A DNA stretch of 64,000 nucleotides, taken from the NCBI RefSeq assembly GCF_017876535.1, contig NZ_JAGIOF010000001.1, positions 806,001-870,000 on the forward strand, read 5' to 3'. This DNA is from Paeniglutamicibacter kerguelensis. Its GTDB lineage: Bacteria > Actinomycetota > Actinomycetes > Actinomycetales > Micrococcaceae. The translations under genes and the position numbers were made by a program. How positions within the stretch are numbered: position 1 is the first letter of the stretch; every line of letters begins with the position of its first letter. Positions 27,374 through 35,454 of this stretch are shown here, piece by piece. Under the pieces are notes generated by a model. That model had not been told where the DNA came from, searched no databases, and saw only the letters and a list, made by a program, of their open reading frames with translations.

Positions 27374-28060
27374 GTGGCACGTGTGAAGCGGGCAGTAAAC
27401 GCCCATAAGAAGCGTCGCGTTATTCTTGAACGCGCCAAGGGCTACCGCGGTCAGCGTTCGCGCCTGTACCGCAAGGCGAAGGAGCAGCTGCTCCACTCGT
27501 ACGTCTACAGCTTCAACGACCGTCGCAAGCGTAAGGGTGACTTCCGTCGCCTCTGGATCCAGCGTATCAACGCTGCATCCCGCGCAAACGGCATGACCTA
27601 CAACCGCATGATCCAGGGCCTGAAGGCTGCCTCGGTCGAGGTCGACCGCCGCATGCTGGCCGAGTTGGCAGTGTCCGACTCCAAGGCTTTCGCCGCACTG
27701 GTTCAGATTGCAAAGGGCGCCCTTCCGGCTGACGTCAACGCCCCAAAAGCATCTGAGACAGTAGCAGCCGCACCTAAGGCAAAGGCCCCTAAGGCCGCTG
27801 CCAAGGCTACTGTCGTTGAAGGCTCCACCCCCGCCGAAAAGGCAGTGGCAGCCGGTGCTTACAAGGTTGTCGATGGCGAAGCAGCTCCGGCCGACTTCAT
27901 CGTCAAGGGCAACGCTCAGTCCAACAAGTACCACGTACCGGGTTCGACCTGGTACGAGCAGACTGTTGCTGAGTTCTGGTTCAAGGGCATCGAAGATGCC
28001 AAGGCTGCAGGCTTCGAGCCTGCAGGTGGCGAAGCACGCCAGCAGATCAAGGACGCCTAG
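27374..28060 (+). CDS. rplT: 50S ribosomal protein L20 with an extra C-terminal domain
   Basis: 228 residues from GTG 27374 (AAGGAG 9 nt upstream), nearly twice the usual ~118-130. Residues 1-118 are ordinary L20 ([58 protein letters not shown]). L20 binds 23S rRNA early in 50S assembly and can repress its own operon. Residues ~121-160 are an Ala/Pro/Lys linker. Residues ~165-225 form a small domain with [20 protein letters not shown] and [19 protein letters not shown], which resembles the so-called sunset domain annotated in other actinobacterial proteins. There is no frameshift: the domain is in frame, and a terminator follows the stop. Confidence 0.95.
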   Translation: MARVKRAVNAHKKRRVILERAKGYRGQRSRLYRKAKEQLLHSYVYSFNDRRKRKGDFRRLWIQRINAASRANGMTYNRMIQGLKAASVEVDRRMLAELAVSDSKAFAALVQIAKGALPADVNAPKASETVAAAPKAKAPKAAAKATVVEGSTPAEKAVAAGAYKVVDGEAAPADFIVKGNAQSNKYHVPGSTWYEQTVAEFWFKGIEDAKAAGFEPAGGEARQQIKDA

Positions 28061-28085
28061 TCTTTGAGCCGCTAATGCTCTAGGC

Positions 28086-28120
28086 CAATGGGACGGAATC
28101 CTCGCGATTCCGTCCCATTG
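28086..28120 (+). terminator. Rho-independent terminator after rplT
   Basis: 15-bp perfect stem CAATGGGACGGAATC, loop CTCGC, and complement. The T-run is short (TTGTC). Confidence 0.75.
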
Positions 28121-28132
28121 TCGTATCCCCGG

Positions 28133-28138
28133 TAAAGT
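28133..28138 (+). promoter_or_regulatory. -10 box (TAAAGT) for a leaderless RNA methyltransferase transcript
   Basis: TAAAGT ends 7 nt before the ATG at 28146. Confidence 0.45.
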
Positions 28139-28145
28139 CATAGGC

Positions 28146-29054
28146 ATGAATCTTCCCGCAGACAACGAAGAAACCATGACAAACGTCCGTGCCGAGAAGG
28201 TTCGTGAGGTCGCCCGGTTGGCGACCCGCACCGGTCGTGCCCGCAGCGGAGAGTTCCTGGCCGAGGGCCCGCAAGCGGTCCGAGAAGCAATGAAAGCGCA
28301 CATCGCGCGCGAAGCCGAAGGCAAGGACGCCGTGGTGCGTTCGATCTTCGCCACCGACGACTGCCTGGACCGATACCCGGAATTCGAGGAGATGGTGGCC
28401 AAGGCCCCAGGCGTCCGGGCCCGGTTGGTGAGCCCCGAGGTGTTGGCGGCAATGGCCGACACCGTCACCCCCCAGGGCATCGTCGCGGTATGCGTGATCC
28501 CCGAGGTGAAGCTCGAGGAAGTCCTGGCAGCCAAGCCGCGCCTGGTGGCCGTGCTGTGCCGCGTGCAGGATCCGGGCAATGCCGGAACCATCCTGCGCGC
28601 CGCAGACGCAGCGGGTGCCGATGCCGTGGTCATCACCAACGGCAGCGTGGACATCTACAACCCCAAGGCCGTTCGTTCCACCGTCGGTTCGCTCTTCCAC
28701 CTGCCGATCGTCTCGAACGTCGCGCTCTCGGAAGCCATCGCGGCGCTCAAGGGCCAGGGCAGCACCATCCTGGCCGCTGACGGTTACGGCACTGCTGATC
28801 TTGACGCACTGCAGGACGCCAGCGCGGCGCGCCGCACCGGCGGAAAGTTCGAGTCGGCCGAAGGTGATCCGGTCCTTGAGGAACCGACTGCCTGGTTGTT
28901 CGGCAATGAGGGCCAGGGCCTGAACGAGGACGAGCTGTCCCGGGCCGACCACCGAGTGGCAGTGCCGCTCTACGGAATCGCCGAATCGCTGAACGTCAGC
29001 ACCGCCGCAACCGTTTGCATGTACGCCTCCGCGCGCGCCCAGCGACGCGGCTAG
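28146..29054 (+). CDS. TrmH/SpoU family RNA 2'-O-methyltransferase
   Basis: 302 residues. An N-terminal substrate-binding domain (VREVARLATRTGRARSGEFL and FLAEGPQAVREAM) precedes a SPOUT knot domain. SpoU motifs: RVQDPGNAGTILRAADAAGA (motif 1), TAWLFGNEGQGL (motif 2) and AESLNVSTAATVCMY (motif 3). Members methylate 23S rRNA or tRNA riboses; the target cannot be assigned. It lies between rplT and pheS in many actinobacteria, but here pheS is 6 kb further on. An in-frame ATG at 28176 is an alternative start. Confidence 0.9.
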   Translation: MNLPADNEETMTNVRAEKVREVARLATRTGRARSGEFLAEGPQAVREAMKAHIAREAEGKDAVVRSIFATDDCLDRYPEFEEMVAKAPGVRARLVSPEVLAAMADTVTPQGIVAVCVIPEVKLEEVLAAKPRLVAVLCRVQDPGNAGTILRAADAAGADAVVITNGSVDIYNPKAVRSTVGSLFHLPIVSNVALSEAIAALKGQGSTILAADGYGTADLDALQDASAARRTGGKFESAEGDPVLEEPTAWLFGNEGQGLNEDELSRADHRVAVPLYGIAESLNVSTAATVCMYASARAQRRG

Positions 29055-29268
29055 GAGCCGGAGTTCCCCGGCGGGCGGCGGCAGCCCACGCCCGCCGGGA
29101 GACTCGGCAACAGCCCGCGCCATGGCCCCGGCGGACCTTGTCCGCCCCAAAAAGAGACCGCGACAACACCTTTTGATGCACCGCGGTGCCTCTGCACGCG
29201 CTAACGTTGGAACCGAATCCACGGCCCGGCCATTGCCGGGCCATGCGCACGAGGAAAGGGGCGGGTCC

Positions 29269-30222
29269 ATGGCGGCCTCCGGAGGAACAAAAGCAGTCGT
29301 TGCCGCATTGGCGGCAAACCTCACCATTGCGGTGTTCAAGTTCATTGCCTGGGCGGTCACCGCGTCGTCATCGATGCTCGCCGAAGCCATCCACTCGGTT
29401 GCGGACTCGGGAAACCAGGTCCTGCTCCTGGTGGGCGGAAAGAAGGCTCGCCGCGCGGCCGACGAACAGCACCCCTTCGGCTACGGGCGCGAACGCTACG
29501 TTTACTCGTTCATCGTCTCCATCGTGCTCTTCAGCGTCGGCGGGCTCTTTGCCCTCTACGAGGCTTGGCAGAAATTCCAGCACCCGCACGGCATCGAGGG
29601 CCAGTGGTGGTGGGTGCCGCTGGCGGTGCTGTTCGGTGCACTCATCGCCGAATCGCTGTCCTTCCGCACGGCGATCGTCGAATCGAACCGTGTACGCGGC
29701 AAGCAGTCCTGGTCAAAGTTCATCCGCACTGCCAAGGCCCCCGAACTTCCCGTGATCCTGCTAGAGGACTTCGGTGCACTCGTTGGCCTGGTCCTGGCGC
29801 TCTTCGGCGTCGGCCTGACGCTCATCACCGGCAACGGCGTCTTCGATGCCATGGGCACCGCATGCATCGGCGTGCTGCTGGTGCTCATCGCCATCGTGCT
29901 GGCCCTGGAGACCAAGTCCCTGCTGCTCGGTGAATCGGCCACGGCCGAACACGTGGAGGCCATCGTCAACGCCATCACGCTCGACGGGGCCAAGCTGATC
30001 CACCTTAAGACCCTGCATCTGGGGCCTGAGGAAGTCCTGGTCGCAGCGAAGGTATCCGTGGCGGAAAACTCCACCGGTGAGCAGATCGCGGCGGCCATCG
30101 ACGAAATCGAGGTGCGGATCCGCGCCGCGGTCGGCCTCAAGTGCGTGATCTACATTGAACCGGACATTTTCTCCCGGTCCGCGTCCGAAGCCCAGAGCCC
30201 GAACGAGAGCGTCGAAAAGTAA
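29269..30222 (+). CDS. Cation diffusion facilitator family transporter
   Basis: 317 residues from ATG 29269 (GAGGAAAGGGG upstream). About six membrane helices. AEAIHSVADSGNQVLLLVGG carries the HxxxD metal site of helix 2, and HPFGYGRERYVYSF is a CDF signature of the loop after it. A cytosolic C-terminal domain (LGPEEVLVAAKVSVAEN) follows. CDF proteins export Zn, Co, Fe or Mn by proton antiport; the metal is not predictable here. Nudix starts 2 nt after its stop. Confidence 0.9.
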   Translation: MAASGGTKAVVAALAANLTIAVFKFIAWAVTASSSMLAEAIHSVADSGNQVLLLVGGKKARRAADEQHPFGYGRERYVYSFIVSIVLFSVGGLFALYEAWQKFQHPHGIEGQWWWVPLAVLFGALIAESLSFRTAIVESNRVRGKQSWSKFIRTAKAPELPVILLEDFGALVGLVLALFGVGLTLITGNGVFDAMGTACIGVLLVLIAIVLALETKSLLLGESATAEHVEAIVNAITLDGAKLIHLKTLHLGPEEVLVAAKVSVAENSTGEQIAAAIDEIEVRIRAAVGLKCVIYIEPDIFSRSASEAQSPNESVEK

Positions 30223-30224
30223 CC

Positions 30225-30659
30225 ATGGCATTGAAGCAAATCGTTGCGGCCGCAATCCTTGACTCGCTGGAGCAGCCGACGAAGTTGCTGTCCGCACGAC
30301 GCACCGCCCCCGAGGCGATGGCCGGCCTGTGGGAATTTCCCGGCGGAAAGCTGGAGCCCGGCGAAGGCTGCCGGGAGGCGGTCCACCGGGAGATCCTCGA
30401 GGAGCTCGGGGTCAAGGTGCGTCTGGGCAGCGAGGTCTTCGGGCCGCTCGAACAGGGCTGGGCGCTGAACGAACACGCGGCGATGCGGGTGTGGTTCGCC
30501 GAGATCACCGACGGCACCCCGCAAGCCCTCGAAGACCACGACCTCCTTGAATGGGTCGATCTGGACGCCCCCGCGCTGGAGTCCCTGGCCTGGATCCCGG
30601 CGGACCTGCCGATCGTGCACGCGGTGCTGGCCGACGTCGAGGCCGGCGCGACCCGGTGA
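30225..30659 (+). CDS. Nudix hydrolase, MutT-like
   Basis: 144 residues. The Nudix box G-x5-E-x7-REVxEExGU is complete: GGKLEPGEGCREAVHREILE then ELGV (residues ~40-62). WEFPGGK before it and short length suggest a MutT-type nucleotide-pool enzyme (8-oxo-dGTP or CTP diphosphatase). Substrate is not certain. The stop overlaps the next start (GTGA), so it is translationally coupled to pcp. Confidence 0.88.
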   Translation: MALKQIVAAAILDSLEQPTKLLSARRTAPEAMAGLWEFPGGKLEPGEGCREAVHREILEELGVKVRLGSEVFGPLEQGWALNEHAAMRVWFAEITDGTPQALEDHDLLEWVDLDAPALESLAWIPADLPIVHAVLADVEAGATR

Positions 30660-31300
30660 TCCTGCTGACCGGATTCGAACCCTTCGGCGGGGATGGCTTC
30701 AATCCGTCCCGGGCCATAGCCTTCCGTGCGGCAGAGATGCTCGCGGAACGCGCAATCCGGGCGCGGGCAGCGGAGCTGCCGTGCGTCTTTGCCTTGGCGC
30801 CGGCGCGGCTCAACGAGCTGGTCGACGAACACGAGCCGGACGTGGTGATCAGCCTGGGGCTGGCCGCTGGCAGGGACGCCCTGAGCCTGGAAAAAGTGGC
30901 AATCAACCATGTGGATGCGCGGATCCCGGACAACGCGGGAGACCAGCCCATCGATCGGCAGGTGCTGCCCGGGGGCGCCAACGCCTATTTCTCCACCCTG
31001 CCGCTGAAGGGCGCGTTGCTGGCCCTGACGCCGGCAACGGACCCCGGCAAGCAGGCCGGCAGCCAAGTGAGGGCGGAGATTTCCTATTCTGCAGGCACCT
31101 TTGTCTGCAACCAGGTGTTCTACACCCTGATGCACAGGCTCGACGGGAACCCCGGCACGCGCGGCGGGTTCATCCACGTGCCGTGGCTGGAAGCCAACGA
31201 CCCCCGGATCGAGATCCATGCGCGGGCCGTGGCGGACATCGCCGTGTTGGCGCTGGGCACGGGACCCGAACCCGCCTTCAGCGCTGGCAGAGAGTCCTAG
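30656..31300 (+). CDS. pcp: Pyroglutamyl-peptidase I
   Basis: 214 residues from GTG 30656 (GTGA overlap with the Nudix stop). A cytosolic cysteine peptidase (C15) removing N-terminal pyroglutamate. The N-terminus ILLTGFEPFGGDGFNPS is diagnostic. The catalytic Glu lies in SLEKVAINH, Cys in YSAGTFVCNQVFY, and His in GFIHVPW. Length matches the family. It converges on and overlaps the SIMPL gene by 4 nt. Confidence 0.93.
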   Translation: MILLTGFEPFGGDGFNPSRAIAFRAAEMLAERAIRARAAELPCVFALAPARLNELVDEHEPDVVISLGLAAGRDALSLEKVAINHVDARIPDNAGDQPIDRQVLPGGANAYFSTLPLKGALLALTPATDPGKQAGSQVRAEISYSAGTFVCNQVFYTLMHRLDGNPGTRGGFIHVPWLEANDPRIEIHARAVADIAVLALGTGPEPAFSAGRES

Positions 31301-31944
31301 GGCCTGAGCTCCATCTGGTCGAGGAGCTCCCAGCACACCTCCACGTTGGCGGAAAGTTCCTGTTCCCCGGCGACCACCGGCATCGATGAGGAGGCCATGT
31401 CCGCGGCCTTGACCCGGAGTATCGGCAAGGGGGTACCCTGCGTCGTTTCCTTCACCCGTAGGGCCTTGCCCAGGGTGCAGCCGGCGAGGGCCGCAAGCTG
31501 CTCGGCCTTGGTCCTTGCATCGGCAAAGGCCAGCTCGCGTGCCGTGGCGTAGGCAAACGCCGGGTTGGAGACTTCCGCCTGCACCGAATGGATGCGCAGG
31601 GCATCGCCGCCGGCGGCCACGGCGGCACCGAGCACCTCGGAAACCTGCTCGATTCCGACATGCGTGAGCCGCAGCGTCGAATCGGCTTCGTAGCCGGCCA
31701 AGACATTCTCGTCGTTGCGCCACACCATGCGGGCGCGCAGTCCGATTCCGGTGGTCGACAGCTTCGCCCCGGGCACGGCCCGGCCCAACGCCGCGACCAG
31801 GTCCCGTGCCCGGGAAGAGGCCAGGGCGTATGCGCCCTCGGCCTGGCCGTGGCGGGCCTCGACGCCGAGGGAAACGCTCATGGAGTCCGGCACCGCGCCG
31901 ACCGATGCCGAACCAAACATGGTGATGCTGTTCTTCTTGCTCAT
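31297..31944 (-). CDS. SIMPL (DUF541) domain protein
   Basis: 215 residues. Starts MSKKNSITMFGSASVGAVPD, with the SIMPL features SVSLGVEARHGQAEGAYALA, STTGIGLRARMVW and FADARTKAEQLAALAGCTLG. SIMPL/BP26-like proteins are mostly periplasmic or surface, yet no signal peptide is seen here, so it is probably cytosolic. Function unknown. Its ATG overlaps the stop of the upstream HExxH protein by 4 nt, so it is coupled to that gene. Confidence 0.85.
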   Translation of the reverse strand: MSKKNSITMFGSASVGAVPDSMSVSLGVEARHGQAEGAYALASSRARDLVAALGRAVPGAKLSTTGIGLRARMVWRNDENVLAGYEADSTLRLTHVGIEQVSEVLGAAVAAGGDALRIHSVQAEVSNPAFAYATARELAFADARTKAEQLAALAGCTLGKALRVKETTQGTPLPILRVKAADMASSSMPVVAGEQELSANVEVCWELLDQMELRP

Positions 31945-32453
31945 ACGGGGGTTCTCCTCGAGGGGATTGGTTGTTCATTCGGGCTTTGGGTGACGCCGCG
32001 GTGAGCCGCGCGGCGCAGGCCGTGCGCGAGCTGCGGCATGATCCTGCGGACGGGACGCTCCGTATAGCCGCCGCCCTGCAGGTTGGCCCGCCGCTCGAAC
32101 ACATTGCGGGAAGCCGGGTCCCCAATGCGAAGCCACGAATAGCCGGCGGCCAGGAAATACAGCGGTATGAACGGCAGCCCCATACACAGGGCGTACTGGG
32201 TGGAGTGCGTCGCCTCGTGCTCCAGCAGCTGCGGGTAATTGCCGGGTTCGGAAAAGTGCTTGCGAAAGAAGACCACGTTGCCTACGGTGAATGCACCGGC
32301 AACGGGCAACCTGGGCCGGTAGTTCAATGCATAGATGAGACCTTGTTGCCCGGGTTTGACCCGGCACCCGGTGCAACGGGCCAGTGCCAGTCCGCTCAGC
32401 GTACTGAGATTCAACCAGTTCAGACCCGCCCGGAGGCTCTCCCACTTGCCCAT
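31941..32453 (-). CDS. HExxH-motif protein of unknown function
   Basis: 170 residues from ATG 32453 (MGKWESLRAGLNWLNLSTLS). Hydrophobic segments ALNYRPRLPVAGAFTVGNVV and ALCMGLPFIPLYFLAAGYSW flank LLEHEATHSTQYA, an HExxH zinc-binding motif at about residue 97. This suggests a zincin-like or DUF4157-like domain, often attached to envelope or toxin systems. CTGCRVKPGQQG near the N-terminus adds two cysteines. No family confidently recognised. Coupled by ATGA overlap to the SIMPL gene. Confidence 0.7.
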   Translation of the reverse strand: MGKWESLRAGLNWLNLSTLSGLALARCTGCRVKPGQQGLIYALNYRPRLPVAGAFTVGNVVFFRKHFSEPGNYPQLLEHEATHSTQYALCMGLPFIPLYFLAAGYSWLRIGDPASRNVFERRANLQGGGYTERPVRRIMPQLAHGLRRAAHRGVTQSPNEQPIPSRRTPV

Positions 32454-32602
32454 GGGCACCAGTGTAGCCAGAGGCCGCTGCACAGCAAGAGCACAGGTGG
32501 GCGGCTGGTCGGAATTATTTTGCCCACAGCTCCAACCGATAGAGTTGAAACTCAATCGGGGGAAACACTTTCCAGATCGGACCCCCACATCGAGGAGAAC
32601 TT

Positions 32603-33265
32603 ATGAAGAAGATCGTATCCGTCATTGGTGTCATGGTGGCGTTGGTGCTGAGCCTGACCGGTTGCGTGAAGATGGATGTGGATCTCACCGTTTCCAGCCC
32701 GGAAAAGGCAACACTGAACATGGTCGTCGCAGTGGACAAGAATGCCTTGGGCGAGCGCACCTTTGACGAGGCCCTGGCACAGATCGGCGCGTCCGAGGAG
32801 ACGCTCTTCCAGGGTTTCCCGGAGGGAGTCGCACATGCACCCTATGACAAGGACGGTTTCCAGGGCTTCACCATCACCGCAGCGGACAAGTCCCTGACCG
32901 AAATCAGCGACATGTCCGGCCAGTTCGGCCCGAAGATCGTCATTGAGTACCGCGACGGCTTGTACTACTTCGCGGGCCAGGGTCTGGGCGGCAACGACAC
33001 CGCCACGGTGACCGAAGCCAAGATGACGGTCACCTTCCCGGGTGAAGTCACCGAGGCAAGCGCGGGCGGCACGATTGAGGGCAACACCGTGACCTTCGAC
33101 ATGCGCACGGCAGCCGGCCCCCTGACCGCCATCGCCAAGGAAGCCGACAACAGCGCGATCTACCTGTCGATCCTGTTCCTTGGCCTGGCAATGCTGGGCG
33201 CATTCATTGCCGTTGGCATGATGCGCAAGCCCGAAAAGACAGTGGCGCACGCCGACCACGCCTAA
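32603..33265 (+). CDS. LppM-like lipoprotein with C-terminal membrane helix
   Basis: 220 residues. Type II signal peptide MKKIVSVIGVMVALVLSLTG then C, with lipobox LTGC. The body KMDVDLTVSSPEKATLNMVV resembles the LppM/DUF3153 domain of mycobacterial LppM, a surface lipoprotein tied to lipomannan biology. The C-terminal helix IYLSILFLGLAMLGAFIAVG is followed by a short basic-histidine tail, so it may be anchored at both ends. Role here unknown. Confidence 0.8.
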   Translation: MKKIVSVIGVMVALVLSLTGCVKMDVDLTVSSPEKATLNMVVAVDKNALGERTFDEALAQIGASEETLFQGFPEGVAHAPYDKDGFQGFTITAADKSLTEISDMSGQFGPKIVIEYRDGLYYFAGQGLGGNDTATVTEAKMTVTFPGEVTEASAGGTIEGNTVTFDMRTAAGPLTAIAKEADNSAIYLSILFLGLAMLGAFIAVGMMRKPEKTVAHADHA

Positions 33266-33318
33266 GCGGCAGCCCGTCCGGCAGGGCCCCACGGGGCCAC
33301 GCCGGACAGGATGCGTGC

Positions 33319-33364
33319 AACGCAAAGGGGACAAACGTTTTCAAACGTTTGTCCCCTTTGCGTT
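33319..33364. terminator. Bidirectional terminator between the LppM-like and PBP genes
   Basis: 22-bp perfect inverted repeat; arm AACGCAAAGGGGACAAACGT then TT, loop TC. Confidence 0.85.
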
Positions 33365-33396
33365 GGTGCCGGAACCGGGAGCTACCGGGCCGGGTT

Positions 33397-35301
33397 CTAC
33401 CGGAGCCCGGCCAGGAACTTGGCGACGATCGGGCCCGCCGTTTGCGCCCCGCCGCTGCCGTCGGCCACGAAGACCGCGACGGCCAGGTCGCCCTGGGCCA
33501 CGATGGTCCACGCGTGGGCATTGCGCTCGGCGTCGTATTCGGCGGTGCCGCTCTTGCCGATGATCGGCTTGCCCGGGATCTTATTCAGGTCCTTCAGCGT
33601 CCCGTGGTCGACTACCTCGGCCATCATGGAGGACAGGGCCTTGGCCTCCGCCACACTCAACGGGGTCTTCGGGCCCTCCGCCGCGGCCGGCTTGGGTAGG
33701 TTCACCAGGTGCGGGCTCACCGTGGCCCCGTTGGCCACCGAAGCAGCGACGGTCGCCATGCCCAGCGGCGATGCCTGGTCCACGCCCTGCCCGATGCCGT
33801 TGGCGGCCTGTTCGGTGCCGGTGGAGGTGTCGGGAACCGAACCGAGGAATGACGCGGCGCCCGTTGCGGCATCCAGGTTGAGCCCGAGGGACGCAGCCGC
33901 GTCGGCGAGGGCCGGAGCCTTCACGTCCAGGGCCCCGGCGGTGAAGACGGTGTTGCAGGACTGGGCCACGGCCTCCGACAGAGGGATCTTGCCCAGCGCC
34001 GCGGCGGGGTAGCCGTCGTAGTTCTTGAAGCTCTTGCCGTCGACAATCGTGGTCGCAGGGCAATCCACGATGGTCTTGGGGGTGTCACCGGAACGGAGCA
34101 TGGCCAGCGCGGTGGCCACCTTGAACGTGGACCCCGGGGCGTACTTGCCCAGCAGCGCGGTGTTCTGCGCGTTTGTTGCCGGGCCGCTGGCCGCGGCGAG
34201 GATGGCGCCGTCGGAGGGACGCACCGCGACCAGCGCGCTGTCGCTGGCCGAATCCACAAGCAGCGACTCGGCAAGGGTCTGGGTGTCCCTGTCGAGCGTG
34301 GTCTCCACGTCGGCCCCGTCAACGGGCTCGGCCTCAAGCAGGGTGGAGACCTGCTTCCTCTGCTGGTCGAAGATGCCAACGGAGTAGCCGGGGGTTCCGG
34401 CCAGCGTTTCCTGGTATTCCTTCTGCAGGCCCGAGAGCCCGACCAGGTCACCGGCCTTGACCAGGCCGTTGGACTCCTGGACCATTTCGGCGGTTGCCTC
34501 GCCGACGCTTCCGAGGATCGGGCGGGCAAAGGAACGCGTGGGGGCCAACGGAAGCGAACCCGGCTGGACCAGGACACCGGGGATCGCCTCGAATTGCGCG
34601 TCGGTGATGGTCTGGTCCTTGTCGTTTCGCAGGGTGATGGCCTGAACGAAGGCCCGGGGTCCCGCGGCCGCGACCCGCTTCTCGTAGGCCGCCGCATCGA
34701 TGTCCACGAGTTTGGCCAAGGCGGTGGCGGAGGAGGGCCACCGCGACTCCTCGAGGCCTTCCTTGTTGATGCCCACGTTGATGACGTCACGTTCGGTGAC
34801 CAGGGCCTGCCCCTTCTCGCCCAGGATGTCGCCGCGCTTGCCGGCCACGGTCTGTCGTGCCACGTACTGGCCCATGGCCAGGCCCGGCACCGCGATCGCC
34901 GGATCGTAGCGAACCAGCCAGGTCTTGGTCTTCTCGTCGAGTTCCAGCTTGGCGGCGGTCTTGTACGTCCAGTCGGTGTCGGTGGCGTCGATGTCCCACA
35001 CGGTGCTCAGGGTCGCCGTGGCGGTCTTCGGGTTGCCAGAGTTCTCGTCCACCGCAACGGAGTCCAGGGACACCGTGCGGGGAATCTTTCCCATGGGTTC
35101 CAGTGCCTGGCCGAGATCGGCGGTGGCGGTGTCGGCCCCCGGGCCGGTGAGCGGGACCTGGGAGAAGTCGAGGTTGCCCAGTCCGGTGGCCAGGAGAGCG
35201 GCAGTGGAGTCGGGGGAGGGCGGGGCCGAACAGGCGCTCAGGGAGCCCAGAAGCAGCAGGGCGGCGGCGGGCAGGGCGTAGGTTCTTGCAACACGAGACA
35301 T
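33397..35301 (-). CDS. Lipoprotein class B penicillin-binding protein (MecA-N/PBP2a-like)
   Basis: 634 residues from ATG 35301 (a GTG at 35310 is an alternative). A signal peptide with lipobox LSAC replaces the usual membrane helix. Residues ~25-140 look like an NTF2/MecA-N domain (WDIDATDTDWTYKTAAKLEL); a PBP dimerisation domain follows (RGDILGEKGQALV). The transpeptidase domain has SxxK in APGSTFKVATALAML, SxN in AQSCNTVF, and KSGTAEYD. It cross-links peptidoglycan outside the membrane. MecA-N-type PBPs in other phyla have low beta-lactam affinity; whether that holds here is unknown. Confidence 0.9.
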   Translation of the reverse strand: MSRVARTYALPAAALLLLGSLSACSAPPSPDSTAALLATGLGNLDFSQVPLTGPGADTATADLGQALEPMGKIPRTVSLDSVAVDENSGNPKTATATLSTVWDIDATDTDWTYKTAAKLELDEKTKTWLVRYDPAIAVPGLAMGQYVARQTVAGKRGDILGEKGQALVTERDVINVGINKEGLEESRWPSSATALAKLVDIDAAAYEKRVAAAGPRAFVQAITLRNDKDQTITDAQFEAIPGVLVQPGSLPLAPTRSFARPILGSVGEATAEMVQESNGLVKAGDLVGLSGLQKEYQETLAGTPGYSVGIFDQQRKQVSTLLEAEPVDGADVETTLDRDTQTLAESLLVDSASDSALVAVRPSDGAILAAASGPATNAQNTALLGKYAPGSTFKVATALAMLRSGDTPKTIVDCPATTIVDGKSFKNYDGYPAAALGKIPLSEAVAQSCNTVFTAGALDVKAPALADAAASLGLNLDAATGAASFLGSVPDTSTGTEQAANGIGQGVDQASPLGMATVAASVANGATVSPHLVNLPKPAAAEGPKTPLSVAEAKALSSMMAEVVDHGTLKDLNKIPGKPIIGKSGTAEYDAERNAHAWTIVAQGDLAVAVFVADGSGGAQTAGPIVAKFLAGLR

Positions 35302-35454
35302 GGGTTCCACTATTGCCTACGGCCGTCCGCGCTGTCCACATGCCTAGCCGCTCGCCACCACGTCAGACTGATTAAGGCCGGGGACGCATCAGCACCTAGA
35401 ATGGACAGAGAAAACCAGAGACGCAAACAACAGTGAAAAGGGCCAAAGAACCCC

